DNA of 36,939 nucleotides from Clostridia bacterium (GCA_017482495.1 JAFUMU010000076.1:1-36939), one strand, 5' to 3'; positions 22,388-33,692 are shown, counted from the stretch's first letter. Program-made: numbers and translations. The notes: generated from the sequence alone by a model not told the origin.

Positions 22388-24526
22388 ATGAATATGAATA
22401 TTAATTCCCCGGTGACCGACATTAAGGGTATAGGCTCATCCAAAGCAGGAGCCCTCAGCAGACTTGGAATATTCACAGTAGGAGATCTGCTCAACCATTT
22501 TCCCAAGGCATATCAAAACAGAGGCGCCGTAACTACAGTATCCGAGGCAGCAATGAAAATTCGACTTACAGGCGAAGCCTCTCCTTCAGCGCTTATACTC
22601 ACCGTAGGCACTGATGCTGTCAGCACCACAGTAAAAAAAGGAATAGTGCTCACAAAATTCAAAGCCTTCGACGAAAGCGGTGTGTGTGATATCACATTTT
22701 TTAACCAAGGATATCTTAAGGACACCTTCAGAAAAGGAACCACCTTTAGATTTTGGTGTCGTCCTACCTTTGACTATGGTCGTCTCCAGCTCTCCTCACC
22801 CGCATACGAAATGTGCATTCCGGGCAAAAAACTTGACAGTATAGTCCCTGTATATCCTCTTACACGCGGCATATCGCAAAAGCTGATAACTGCTTTGATC
22901 AAGGAAGCAATGAAATACGCCATCTCTCCTGAAGAACATCTGCCTGCGGATGTACTTGTAAAAAATGGCATCTGCAGCCTGCAATACGCCATAAAAAACA
23001 TTCACTTCCCGGAAAGCCTCGAAGCGCTGTATTCCGCAAGGAAACGATTTGAATTTGACAGAACCTTCTGTACTGCAACAGCACTTGCCATGAAAGGTGA
23101 AGCTCGAAACAGTAATGCGCCTGCTATGTTGGGTGCAGACATAACACCGATTCTTTCAGCACTTCCCTTTACTCTGACCAATGCACAAGCAAGAGCGGTT
23201 TCTGAAATAAGCGCAGATATGTCGCACACAAGACAAATGAGAAGGATCCTTTGCGGAGACGTAGGAAGCGGTAAAACAGCAGTTGCCGCAGTTGCCGCAT
23301 ATATAGCTGTCTCCAAGGGATATCAATGTGCCCTTATGGTACCGACAGAAATACTTGCAAAGCAGCATTATGCAGAGCTTGCTCCTATTTTTGCCCGCCT
23401 CGGTTACAAAACCGCACTTCTCACCGGATCACTCAAGCCAAGCGACAAAAAAAGACTACAGTCTGACATTGGACGCTTAGACGACCCGCCCATGCTGGTC
23501 ATTGGCACACACGCTCTAATTACAGACAATGTTACATTCCGCAATCTCGGTCTTATCATCACCGACGAACAACACCGCTTCGGAGCAAACCAAAGGGCAG
23601 CACTCAGCGAAAAATCTCAAAGCGCGCATACACTTGTTATGAGCGCCACTCCTATCCCGCGAACGCTGTCACTGGTCTACTTCGGCGACCTTGACCGCTC
23701 TGTTCTTGACGAGCTTCCTCCGGGAAGACTTAAGGTCGGTACGTTCACAGTAGATGAAAGCTACAGAGCACGGCTCAACGGGTTTATAAGAAAGCAAGCA
23801 CAGGAAGGACACCGCACCTACGTGGTCTGCCCTGCTATTGAGGAATCCGAGCCTGTAGCGGACGACCCCGACAACATTTATGATATAGATTTCAGCGCAC
23901 AAGAAAACAGCGAGCCACCGCTCAAGGGTGCCATTGAATACGCGGCAAAGCTAAGCGCTGCTCTTCCCGAACTCCGTATAGGATTTGTACACGGCAAGCT
24001 AAAAACTGTGGAGAAGGATGCGGTAATGAGCGACTTTGCAGAAGGAAGGCTTGACGTTCTTGTTTCCACCACTGTCATAGAGGTGGGAGTAAATGTTCCC
24101 GAAGCAACACTTATGGTAGTTGAAAACGCAGAACGTTTCGGTCTCTCACAGCTTCATCAGCTCAGAGGACGGGTAGGCAGAGGACGGGCAAAATCATACT
24201 GCATACTCGTTTCCGACACAAAAAATGAAGTGTCCAAGAAACGACTTGATATCATGTGCAAGCTTTCCGACGGATATCTCATTGCAGAGGAGGATCTTAA
24301 GATGAGGGGGCCCGGAGATTTCTTTGCAAACGGAGGTATAATACGTCAAAGCGGCGCTTCTGTTATTCACAGCTCCGAGGATACAGACGGGAAGCTGTGG
24401 GAAAGCGCAATAGACGCAGCAAAAGCTCTTATCGACAGTGATCCAAGCCTATCCGACACAAAATATCGAAGATTACACCAAATCGTCACAGAGCTTCTAA
24501 AGGGCTCAGAAAACACTATAAGTTAG
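22388..24526 (+). CDS. recG: ATP-dependent DNA helicase RecG
   Basis: A 712-residue superfamily 2 helicase that reverses stalled replication forks and migrates Holliday junctions. It has the N-terminal wedge/OB domain (to about 240, including FFNQGYLKDTF and a Y-rich DNA-contact strand), Walker A GDVGSGKT (290-297), motif Ia MVPTEILAKQ, DEQH-box ITDEQHRFG, motif III MSATPIPRTL, and the C-terminal helicase motifs VEVGVNVPEA-type and HQLRGRVGRG, ending with the RecG-specific wedge-contact region. Length is slightly above the usual 680-695. Two in-frame ATGs (22388 and 22394) follow the AAAGGAG; the second has more usual spacing, so the true protein may be two residues shorter. Single gene with its own promoter and terminator. 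Confidence 0.95.
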   Translation: MNMNINSPVTDIKGIGSSKAGALSRLGIFTVGDLLNHFPKAYQNRGAVTTVSEAAMKIRLTGEASPSALILTVGTDAVSTTVKKGIVLTKFKAFDESGVCDITFFNQGYLKDTFRKGTTFRFWCRPTFDYGRLQLSSPAYEMCIPGKKLDSIVPVYPLTRGISQKLITALIKEAMKYAISPEEHLPADVLVKNGICSLQYAIKNIHFPESLEALYSARKRFEFDRTFCTATALAMKGEARNSNAPAMLGADITPILSALPFTLTNAQARAVSEISADMSHTRQMRRILCGDVGSGKTAVAAVAAYIAVSKGYQCALMVPTEILAKQHYAELAPIFARLGYKTALLTGSLKPSDKKRLQSDIGRLDDPPMLVIGTHALITDNVTFRNLGLIITDEQHRFGANQRAALSEKSQSAHTLVMSATPIPRTLSLVYFGDLDRSVLDELPPGRLKVGTFTVDESYRARLNGFIRKQAQEGHRTYVVCPAIEESEPVADDPDNIYDIDFSAQENSEPPLKGAIEYAAKLSAALPELRIGFVHGKLKTVEKDAVMSDFAEGRLDVLVSTTVIEVGVNVPEATLMVVENAERFGLSQLHQLRGRVGRGRAKSYCILVSDTKNEVSKKRLDIMCKLSDGYLIAEEDLKMRGPGDFFANGGIIRQSGASVIHSSEDTDGKLWESAIDAAKALIDSDPSLSDTKYRRLHQIVTELLKGSENTIS

Positions 24527-24550
24527 TACATTTTTGTTTATAATGGTACA

Positions 24551-24588
24551 AAAACAGGACCGTCCGAGGCACTCGGAAGTCCTGTTTT
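24551..24588 (+). terminator. Terminator of recG
   Basis: AAAACAGGAC (24551-24560) pairs with GTCCTGTTTT (24579-24588), with an inner CCGAG/CTCGG stem, followed by further T. It lies between convergent genes. Confidence 0.85.
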
Positions 24589-24593
24589 TTATG

Positions 24594-25574
24594 TTATGCA
24601 TTTGTAGAACTAAGTCGTTTTTCATAGCCTTTTATGCATTTGTCTAAAAAGTGCTCCAAAGTATTTTTGACCGTTACCTCATCTGTAAGAAAGCTCATTC
24701 CGTGGTCAGCACCGGGAATTTTCAGTACTGTCAGATCACAATTTTTAGCAAACAATGCATTTTTATCAGTCATATAGCTGGGTACAAAGGTATCTGCCTC
24801 TCCGTGAACGATAAGAAGAGGCTTTGTATTTCTCACAAGCGCTCTCGTAACGTCTCCGTCTTCAAAATCCACACCTGCTCTATGCATTGCAATTCGTTTT
24901 GCAATAGGAAGAACTATAGCAGGAGGTATACCCATTCTGTTTTTCAGAACGTGACTGCATATATCAAGAGGGTGGCTGTAGCCGCAATCAGCAATTATAC
25001 CGCAAACTGCGTCGGGAAGTCCTATTCCGGATGCAAGCATTACAGTTGAAGCACCCATTGATATACCGTCAAGAAGGATCGGCAAACCCTCGTATTTTTT
25101 TACGATATATTCCGTCCAAAGGCGGCAATCGTATTTTTCCTTTATACCGAAGGTAATATATTTACCGTCAGAGTCTCCGTGAGCTCTCTGGTCAGGCATT
25201 ACAAGTATATACCCCATATTATGGTAATACTCTATCGCACATGAGAAGTCATGGATCGCACTTGAGTGATATCCGTGCATAAGCAAGATAACACCCTTGG
25301 GGGCTTCACATTCAAGTATCCTTGCGTACAGACGAAGTCTGTCTTTGGAATGTATCATAACCTTTTTAAGGTTCTGCATTCTTGTCCAGCGCATACCTGC
25401 ATTCATACGCCTCGAGTAAGGATTCTTAACAGTGCCTTCCTTCCAAAACATATTTCCTTCATACCTGTTAAATCCGAATTTAAACACATGCACTGCTGCT
25501 GCATAGGACAATGCCGCAGGTATCGTTGCCGCAAGGGCTATTGCTGTACTTTTCTTCAAATCTATCACATCCAA
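24594..25574 (-). CDS. Alpha/beta hydrolase, membrane-tethered, S33-like
   Basis: A 326-residue alpha/beta-hydrolase. Residues 12-32 are hydrophobic, likely an N-terminal membrane anchor. The catalytic triad is visible: nucleophile Ser in GISMGAS, Asp in the IVHGEADTFVP segment and His in GADHGMS. The oxyanion HGYHSS and an MPDQRAHGDSDG motif match the serine aminopeptidase S33 / monoacylglycerol-lipase-like group. The start is a TTG directly after the ligA stop codon; an ATG 4 nt upstream is out of frame, and the next in-frame ATG would delete the anchor. No clear ribosome site is seen, so translation is probably coupled to ligA. Substrate unknown. Confidence 0.75.
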   Translation of the reverse strand: MDVIDLKKSTAIALAATIPAALSYAAAVHVFKFGFNRYEGNMFWKEGTVKNPYSRRMNAGMRWTRMQNLKKVMIHSKDRLRLYARILECEAPKGVILLMHGYHSSAIHDFSCAIEYYHNMGYILVMPDQRAHGDSDGKYITFGIKEKYDCRLWTEYIVKKYEGLPILLDGISMGASTVMLASGIGLPDAVCGIIADCGYSHPLDICSHVLKNRMGIPPAIVLPIAKRIAMHRAGVDFEDGDVTRALVRNTKPLLIVHGEADTFVPSYMTDKNALFAKNCDLTVLKIPGADHGMSFLTDEVTVKNTLEHFLDKCIKGYEKRLSSTNA

Positions 25575-27665
<2,091 letters not shown>

Positions 27666-27688
27666 TTAATTATCTTTTTCAAAAGTTA

Positions 27689-27717
27689 TTGACAAGGCAT
27701 TTGTAAGGGACTATAAT
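27689..27717 (+). promoter_or_regulatory. Strong promoter of the metal-resistance operon
   Basis: Perfect TTGACA (27689-27694), 17-bp spacer, perfect TATAAT (27712-27717). The full consensus fits a gene set held silent by a repressor. Confidence 0.9.
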
Positions 27718-27722
27718 TGATG

Positions 27723-27740
27723 TATGAACAGTTATTCATA
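27723..27740 (+). promoter_or_regulatory. ArsR/SmtB-type operator
   Basis: TATGAA (27723-27728), 6-bp centre, TTCATA (27735-27740): an inverted repeat of the TGAA...TTCA kind bound by zinc/cadmium-sensing ArsR proteins. It covers the transcription start just downstream of the -10 box, a position for repression. Confidence 0.75.
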
Positions 27741-27757
27741 TGTTTTAAGGAGTACTT

Positions 27758-28075
27758 ATGATAGATCACTGCAACACATCCGCCGAAAGTATCCCTTGCG
27801 ACGAGATGCTTTACGACCTTGCAGAATTATACAAGGTTTTCGGAGATTCAACAAGAATCAAGATCCTTTGCATCCTGTTTGCAGGCGAGATGTGCGTTCA
27901 GCACATTTCGGAAATGCTTTCCGTCTCACAGTCTGCAGTATCCCATCAGCTAAGGATATTAAAGGGCGCACGTCTTGTAAAGTACAGACGCGAAGGAAAA
28001 ACAGTATACTATTCTCTTGCCGACGACCATGTACGCGAAATTATCGGCTGCGGAATGGAGCATATTTCAGAATAA
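27758..28075 (+). CDS. ArsR/SmtB-family metal-sensing repressor
   Basis: A 105-residue winged-helix repressor that leaves DNA on binding metal. The HTH recognition helix is SVSQSAVSHQLRILKGARLV. The C-terminal alpha5 helix has the full metal-site pattern D-X-H-X10-H-X2-E (Asp89, His91, His102, Glu105), as in the zinc sensors CzrA and SmtB. It also has Cys5, Cys14 and Cys46, resembling part of the alpha3N cadmium/lead site of CadC, though the usual second alpha3 cysteine is Gln48. Zinc or cadmium sensing is therefore most likely. It heads an operon with a metal chaperone and P1B-ATPase, under a consensus promoter overlapped by its probable operator. AAGGAG precedes the ATG. Confidence 0.88.
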   Translation: MIDHCNTSAESIPCDEMLYDLAELYKVFGDSTRIKILCILFAGEMCVQHISEMLSVSQSAVSHQLRILKGARLVKYRREGKTVYYSLADDHVREIIGCGMEHISE

Positions 28076-28094
28076 ACAAAAAGGAGATATTATC

Positions 28095-28319
28095 ATGACA
28101 AAGGTATTCAGGCTTACAGAGATCGATTGTCCTGTTTGTGCAGGCAAGGTACAGGACGCGATCGCTAAGATCGACGGCGTTATAAGCGCAAGAGTTGATT
28201 TTCTTGTTCTCAAGCTTACAATTGAAGCTGACGAGAAGGATTTTCCCGCAATTATGAAAAAGGCTGAAAAGGCCGTCAAAAAGGTCGAACCCGATTGTGA
28301 TATCGAGGACTGGGATTGA
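28095..28319 (+). CDS. Free-standing heavy-metal-associated (HMA) domain protein
   Basis: A 74-residue cytosolic ferredoxin-fold metal-binding protein. The metal loop is DCPVC (Cys12, Cys15) near the N-terminus, in the context LTEIDCPVCAGKVQDAI; the preceding Asp is often seen in zinc/cadmium rather than copper domains. The ATG at 28095 follows AAGGAG by a normal distance, although the frame is open further upstream. It most likely passes metal to, or regulates, the ATPase encoded 3 nt downstream, which lacks its own N-terminal HMA domain; the two together correspond to one ZntA/CadA polypeptide. Confidence 0.85.
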   Translation: MTKVFRLTEIDCPVCAGKVQDAIAKIDGVISARVDFLVLKLTIEADEKDFPAIMKKAEKAVKKVEPDCDIEDWD

Positions 28320-28322
28320 TCT

Positions 28323-30161
28323 ATGGCAAAAAAAAGGTTTAATAAGACCCAAAGGAAACGCCTGACATCTATCGTGTCAGGCGGTACTTTGTTCGTGATA
28401 GGTATTGCACTGGCAGCATTAAAGCTCGAAATACCAAGCGCTTTGGCCTTTGTTCTTGCAGGCGCGTGTGCGGGAGCCATGTGTGTAACAAGAGCGATAA
28501 ACGGCATTAGGGGCGGCAATTTTTTTGACGAAAATACACTAATGACAATTGCCGCCATCGGAGCTGTAGTCATTGGTGAATACCCGGAGTGCGCCGCAGT
28601 TATGATACTATACCAGGTCGGCGAGCTATTCCAGTCACTTGCCGTGGGAAAATCACGCAAAGCCATAAGTCAGCTCAGCAAGCTTTGCCCTGACACAGCA
28701 GAGGTATTAAGAAACGGAGAGTATACTGTAGTTGAAGCGACCGAGGTCTCTGTTGGCGAAACTGTACGCATCAAGCCGGGTGAAAGGATACCCGTCGACT
28801 GCGTTATAACCGACGGAGAAACCACAGTAGACACATCCCCCGTAACAGGAGAAAGCATTCCCTTAGAATGTACTGTAGGAAAAGATCTTTACTCAGGATG
28901 TATGAATCTGACCGGTCTGATATGTGCCGAGGTCAAGCGTCCTTCATCAGAAAGCACCGCAGCAAGAATACTAAAGCTCACAGAGCAAGCATCAGACAGA
29001 AAAACAGCTTCGGAAACGTTTATTACTCGCTTTGCAAAAGTGTACACTCCGCTTGTATGCCTAATAGCTGTCGCCACTGCGTTTCTTATCCCCCTCATTA
29101 TTACGATTTTTGGCGGAAACTATCTTGCTGAATTAGCAATATGGGGTAAAAAATCTCTATCCATGCTTGTCATATCGTGTCCATGCGCTCTTGTAATCTC
29201 AGTTCCATTAGGATACTTTTGCGGAATAGGCAGAGCATCAACATCGGGTATCCTTATAAAAGGAAGTGCATTTATCGATACTCTGGCAAAAGCAGATCAT
29301 GCTGTCTTTGACAAGACCGGTACACTTACTAAAGGCACATTAGCTGTAACAGACTGCAGTTGCACCAACGGATACTCACAGGATCAACTTCTGACATATG
29401 CGGCATCTGCCGAAACTGCCTCCTCTCATCCAATCGCCAAAGCCATCACCAATGCTTGCAAAGGTGATTTCTTGCCTATAATAAGCATCAAGGAAATAGC
29501 AGGACGCGGCGTAGAAGCAACACTTGAAACAGGCGAGAAGGTAGCAGTATTTAGACCCACATCAGAATATGACAGTACTACTGTAGAAGTTTTTCTCAAC
29601 GATGCTATCATTGGAAGCATACATTTTTCCGATGAGATCAAGGATGACGCTAAGCAGGCGATCACCACTCTGAAAAAACTGGGAATTAAGAAGACTGTAA
29701 TTTTGACAGGAGATGGTGCAGACGAGGCCAACAGGGTTCAGCAAGCTTTAGGAATCGACACCGTATATTCAAGACTACTCCCGGAGGATAAGCTGGCAAA
29801 AATAGAACAGCTTTGCCAAAACGGAACTGTTGTATACACCGGAGACGGAATAAATGACTCCCCTTCTCTTGCAAGAGCTGATGCGGGTGTTGCGATGGGT
29901 GCGCTCGGATCGGATGCAGCAATTGAAGCTGCGGACATTGTATTAATGGATTCATCCCCCCTAAGACTCGCAGAAGCTATTAAGCTATCAAAGCACACCT
30001 ACAAAACAGTCAAAGCAAATATTTTTATTTCCCTTTCAGTAAAAATAGCCGTTCTTATACTTGCATTGACCGGACTTACAGGTATGTGGAGCGCAGTATT
30101 GGCGGACGTGGGAATGTGTATAGTATGTGTATCCAACTCCATAAGACTGTTAAAAAAATAA
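28323..30161 (+). CDS. P1B-type heavy-metal-exporting ATPase (Zn/Cd/Pb type)
   Basis: A 612-residue membrane pump. It has the actuator motif TGES (175-178), the transmembrane metal motif CPC (286-288) in SCPCALV, the phosphorylated aspartate Asp330 in DKTGTLT, the soft-metal ATPase HP dipeptide in SSHPIAKA, a GDG nucleotide segment and the hinge TGDGINDSPSL. The N-terminal region has two pairs of hydrophobic segments before the actuator and lacks an HMA domain, so it is shorter than ZntA/CadA (about 700-730). Zn2+/Cd2+/Pb2+ export fits the CPC motif, the ArsR partner and the HMA protein next to it; copper pumps share CPC, so this rests on context. Operon ends in a strong terminator. Confidence 0.9.
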   Translation: MAKKRFNKTQRKRLTSIVSGGTLFVIGIALAALKLEIPSALAFVLAGACAGAMCVTRAINGIRGGNFFDENTLMTIAAIGAVVIGEYPECAAVMILYQVGELFQSLAVGKSRKAISQLSKLCPDTAEVLRNGEYTVVEATEVSVGETVRIKPGERIPVDCVITDGETTVDTSPVTGESIPLECTVGKDLYSGCMNLTGLICAEVKRPSSESTAARILKLTEQASDRKTASETFITRFAKVYTPLVCLIAVATAFLIPLIITIFGGNYLAELAIWGKKSLSMLVISCPCALVISVPLGYFCGIGRASTSGILIKGSAFIDTLAKADHAVFDKTGTLTKGTLAVTDCSCTNGYSQDQLLTYAASAETASSHPIAKAITNACKGDFLPIISIKEIAGRGVEATLETGEKVAVFRPTSEYDSTTVEVFLNDAIIGSIHFSDEIKDDAKQAITTLKKLGIKKTVILTGDGADEANRVQQALGIDTVYSRLLPEDKLAKIEQLCQNGTVVYTGDGINDSPSLARADAGVAMGALGSDAAIEAADIVLMDSSPLRLAEAIKLSKHTYKTVKANIFISLSVKIAVLILALTGLTGMWSAVLADVGMCIVCVSNSIRLLKK

Positions 30162-30180
30162 ACTGAAGCGATTGTAACAA

Positions 30181-30206
30181 AAGAGGCTGCCCGAAGGCAG
30201 CCTCTT
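30181..30206 (+). terminator. Terminator of the metal-resistance operon
   Basis: AAGAGGCTGCC (30181-30191), CGAA loop, GGCAGCCTCTT (30196-30206), followed by TATT. Perfect 11-bp stem between convergent genes. Confidence 0.85.
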
Positions 30207-30240
30207 TATTAAGTTACTTCAAATAATTGATATCACTTAA

Positions 30241-33200
30241 TCATGCAGCGGTATACTTACCTGTAATAAGCTGTGTTACAACTGCCTTGTCACGTGCGTT
30301 AACCTTACCGTCGAAGTTAAGGTCGCCGTATACAGATGTTTCACCAGCCTTGATAAGGGATGTTACAGCAGCCTTGTCACGTGCGTTAACCTTGCCGTCA
30401 CCTGTAAGGTCACCAAGAACGAACTTAACTGTTTCAACTGTAACGTCACCGTCAACTGTGAATTTGTACTCAGCATCTGCAACTGTCTCGCCGTTGATAA
30501 CGTACTTTTCGAATACATAGAAGAGACCGTCATCGCCCTTTACGATCTTTTCAGACTTAAGAGCAACCTCAGCACCTACTGTATATGTCTGCTCAACACC
30601 GTCGATAGTTACTGTAAATACTTCCTTTACAGGGAGTCTGTCAACAACGTCCATCTTAACTTCTGCGCCTGCAGCATTGATAACATTGTCAGCCTCAACT
30701 ACGAGCTCGAAGTTGTAGGCCTTACCTGCATCTACGATGTCAAATACAAGCTCAACTACTGTGCCGTTACCTGTTCTGTCATAGATGTCAGCAGCAGCTT
30801 CTTCGCCGTTAGCGAATACTCTGATCTTGCCATCTGCAGTTTCGTTAACTGTGATATCACCCTCAGCAAACACTTCACCGATCTTGTATTCTACAAGCTT
30901 AAGTGCGTTTGCATTGTATCCAAGGTCGGCTGTAATGGACCAAATACCGGGGTTGTTATAGAGATCGTACTTAACGTAGATCTTGCCGTCCTTTTCCTCG
31001 CCCTTAGCTACGAGAGTGAAGTCTTCGTATACAGGGTCAGGATCGGGAGTTGCTGTTGTTTCGTCGGAAGAGGACTCTTCGTCGCTGGAGGATTCTTCAT
31101 CGCTTGAGGACTCTTCTTCGCTGGAAGACTCTTCGTCACTGGAGGACTCTTCTTCGCTGGAAGACTCTTCGTTACTGGAGGACTCTTCAGAGGAAGAATC
31201 ATCTGCAGATGTGGAATCATCGGGAACTACTACATCGTCAGGTGTTTCACCGTCTGCTGTTACAGAAAGGTGATTAACTGCGAGAGATGTTGTACCAACT
31301 TCGAGGTCTGTGAGACAGAAGTTGTAGTTGAATGTACGAACGATTGATGTGGAATCGTGGTCACCAGCAGCCTTAGCAAAGTGATAGTCGTACTCACCAA
31401 CCATGAGCTGATCATTCCAGAAGAGGAGTGCTACGTTAGCATCATAGTCAACGAAGAATACGATTTCGTCCCAATCCTCAAGAGACGCATCTACACCCAT
31501 GTTAAGATCAAGCTCAGTTACTTCCTTATAAGCGAGAGCTCTTTCTTCAAATTCTGCCGCTGTGAGCTGGTCGCTGAACGCACCTGCATCGCAGATAGCA
31601 AAGTAGTATGATGTCTTGAGAATATTGCCGTCAGCATCTCTGTCATTTATCTTGAAGAAGCCTGCACAGTATTCGATGTCGTTCTTACCGAACCATATAT
31701 TAACTGTGGGATGGTATCCGCCGTTATAGTGCTTTTCATTGTCCTCGGAAATAATATCCCAAAGGTCAATTTTAGCCTTGTACATATAGTTCTTCTCAAC
31801 ATCTGTAAGTTCAAGGTATGTACCTGTCTGAACATTGTTTGTGAAGTCAAGAACGTCAAAGCTGTAGGGGTTAACCATTTCAGTTACGTCGTCACCGATA
31901 GCGGGTCTTGTCTGACCTGCAAGCCAAAGTGCGTTCTTAGCAGCATTTGCATTAGCGCCGTCTACGTTGTAAACTGTAGCGCCGTCTGTAGCTACCCAAT
32001 GAAGCTCGCCATTTTCATCAGCCTCCTCTGCCCAAGAGTGCTGTGTCCATGTTGCACCGTAACCCTGAGAGCTAAGTCTTGCGGGTACATCAATCGCACC
32101 GTCGTCATGGCTGAAGTGCTTTCTTACAATAGAACCGTTGTGAGCAAGTGTTCTTACAGGATGATCACCACATACAGAGCAGAGAGCGATAGCATAACCG
32201 TCTTCTGTCACTGTAGGAAGCTTATAACCTGTGAGGTCATAGTCATGACCTGCTACAAAGCCCCTCTGATAGCCACACAGTGTACATGTCTCGGGAGCGA
32301 TACATGTAGCTGCGGCAAAGTCATGATCACATGCAACGTGTGCATCATATGCAACGTCGGAGAGAACGAGGGAGTTGGAACCGCCACATGTCTGATAGTT
32401 ATCTACCTGACGTGTATTGTTGATACCGTTACCCCACTCAAGGAATGCACCAAATCCACCAAGGTCCTTGGACTGCATATCAAGAAGCATTGTTGTGAGA
32501 CCAAGCTCAACGCCTGCCTCTGCGAGGAAGCCCTCAGCATCGTCAATGTGTCCCCAAGGAACAGCGATCTCATACTGAGTCTTCTTAGCTGTATTATCGT
32601 TGTATGCTGTTGCATAAATAGGTCCGATAGCAGCAAGCTCAGGAGACTTACCGCTTGTTGTGCCGTCCCATTCTTCCTTAAGCTCTTCGTTTACATAGTA
32701 AACATGGCTAAGGTATGTACCTGTGTACTGAAGATCGTCAACTGTCTGTGTAGGATCCTCAGCGTCGGGAACCTGAACGATATGAGGATAGTATCTGTGA
32801 GATGCGTCATATACAACTGTTGTACCTGCAGCACCGGATGTACCCTTTTCGTTGATAGCATAAGCTACCATGATGTTGGGGATCTCAGAGGAGTACTCAA
32901 CACCACCCTTAATTACCTGGGACTTCCAAGGAGACTGACCAACTACAGCGCTTGTTTCGGGGTCAACCTTATATGCATTGTAACCCTTACCGTCTACAAC
33001 AGAGTTAGGACCGTCCTTGTCTACTCTGAACTGGAATGCGTCGCCGTTCCAGATATCTGCGCCGGACTGCATGTTCTTATGTCCGTCGGGATCATAAACA
33101 TCAACTGCAAGGTAGAGGTAGTCCTCGTCCCACATGAGATATACAGTATATCCCATACCAACAGCTATAGGGCTTGTTGCAGAGTTCGCTGTATACATAG

Positions 33201-33597
33201 CGGGGTTATAGTAGAAATATGTGTTTTCAGCAGCAGGAACTTCGTATACTGTGTTCTGACCGCTGAGTCTGCCGTCATTACTTGCAGCATAGTCGCTGTG
33301 CACTGAAAAACTGGGTGCGCCCCATTCGCCTTCTTCGATCTTACCGTCGATAAGAAGTTTGCCGGAGCCCTTACCTTCCTTGACCGGGATAGGATCAAGC
33401 CATGAATACTTAAACTTACCTGTAGGGCTTCTGCCGTAAAGCTCTGCGTATTCAACTGAACCGTCGAACTTGTACGCTTCTGTACCTACATTGTTCTCGT
33501 CAAGTGTATGATCTGCTGCGCCTGCTGTGAAAGGAACGATCGCAACAAGAGATACCAGCATGGAAAGCACGAGAACGAGAGATAATGCCTTTTTCAT
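30241..33597 (-). CDS. Large secreted protein with CBM9-like, cohesin-like and dockerin modules
   Basis: A 1118-residue extracellular protein. Residues 1-27 are a Sec signal peptide. About 50-270 resembles a CBM9/DOMON-type carbohydrate-binding domain (LLIDGKIEEGEW, YLMWDEDYLYLAVDVYD). Residues near 420-490 have a Cys/His module (CTLCGYQRG, CSVCGDHP). About 800-842 is a Ser/Glu/Asp linker encoded by an 18-bp tandem repeat. About 856-985 looks like a cohesin-type beta domain (VKYDLYNNPGIWSITADLGY, VVELVFDIVD). The C-terminal 60 residues are a type I dockerin with two calcium loops (DLTGDGKVNARDKAAV and DLNFDGKVNARDKAVV). The ATG at 33597 follows GGAGG and starts the signal peptide. It may be an adaptor of a cellulosome-like surface complex; module names are by pattern only. 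Confidence 0.82.
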   Translation of the reverse strand: MKKALSLVLVLSMLVSLVAIVPFTAGAADHTLDENNVGTEAYKFDGSVEYAELYGRSPTGKFKYSWLDPIPVKEGKGSGKLLIDGKIEEGEWGAPSFSVHSDYAASNDGRLSGQNTVYEVPAAENTYFYYNPAMYTANSATSPIAVGMGYTVYLMWDEDYLYLAVDVYDPDGHKNMQSGADIWNGDAFQFRVDKDGPNSVVDGKGYNAYKVDPETSAVVGQSPWKSQVIKGGVEYSSEIPNIMVAYAINEKGTSGAAGTTVVYDASHRYYPHIVQVPDAEDPTQTVDDLQYTGTYLSHVYYVNEELKEEWDGTTSGKSPELAAIGPIYATAYNDNTAKKTQYEIAVPWGHIDDAEGFLAEAGVELGLTTMLLDMQSKDLGGFGAFLEWGNGINNTRQVDNYQTCGGSNSLVLSDVAYDAHVACDHDFAAATCIAPETCTLCGYQRGFVAGHDYDLTGYKLPTVTEDGYAIALCSVCGDHPVRTLAHNGSIVRKHFSHDDGAIDVPARLSSQGYGATWTQHSWAEEADENGELHWVATDGATVYNVDGANANAAKNALWLAGQTRPAIGDDVTEMVNPYSFDVLDFTNNVQTGTYLELTDVEKNYMYKAKIDLWDIISEDNEKHYNGGYHPTVNIWFGKNDIEYCAGFFKINDRDADGNILKTSYYFAICDAGAFSDQLTAAEFEERALAYKEVTELDLNMGVDASLEDWDEIVFFVDYDANVALLFWNDQLMVGEYDYHFAKAAGDHDSTSIVRTFNYNFCLTDLEVGTTSLAVNHLSVTADGETPDDVVVPDDSTSADDSSSEESSSNEESSSEEESSSDEESSSEEESSSDEESSSDEESSSDETTATPDPDPVYEDFTLVAKGEEKDGKIYVKYDLYNNPGIWSITADLGYNANALKLVEYKIGEVFAEGDITVNETADGKIRVFANGEEAAADIYDRTGNGTVVELVFDIVDAGKAYNFELVVEADNVINAAGAEVKMDVVDRLPVKEVFTVTIDGVEQTYTVGAEVALKSEKIVKGDDGLFYVFEKYVINGETVADAEYKFTVDGDVTVETVKFVLGDLTGDGKVNARDKAAVTSLIKAGETSVYGDLNFDGKVNARDKAVVTQLITGKYTAA
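31070..31195 (-). repeat. 18-bp tandem repeat coding for Ser/Glu/Asp linker
   Basis: Seven 18-bp units in frame with the dockerin protein (GAGGACTCTTC-type units beginning at 31070 and every 18 bp). They code for SSSxEE hexapeptides. Units differ at a few bases, alternating GAG/GAA and GTC/TTC, so they are not recent exact copies. Confidence 0.9.
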
Positions 33598-33663
33598 AAT
33601 GTTTCCTCCATTATATTTTTTTGAGTAATACGCATATGGGCAAACGCGCATTCTTCTGACTAA

Positions 33664-33692
33664 AGTATACCACAACCGCATATGGATTTCAA
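33664..33692 (-). promoter_or_regulatory. Promoter of the dockerin protein gene
   Basis: TTGAAA (33687-33692), 17-bp spacer, TATACT (33664-33669) on the minus strand, about 67 nt before the ATG. Confidence 0.75.

Noticed and set aside
31070..31195. Tandem 18-bp repeat as phase-variable contingency locus
   Set aside because: The unit is a multiple of three, so copy-number change would only lengthen or shorten the linker without switching the frame.
31711..33306. 531-codon open frame on the plus strand within the dockerin protein gene
   Set aside because: It is antisense to a well-supported gene, its translation is Cys/Val-rich low-complexity of the kind made by reverse reading, and there is no ribosome site. 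The same holds for 34137-35750 opposite aspS and 8062-9315 opposite a TasA-like gene.
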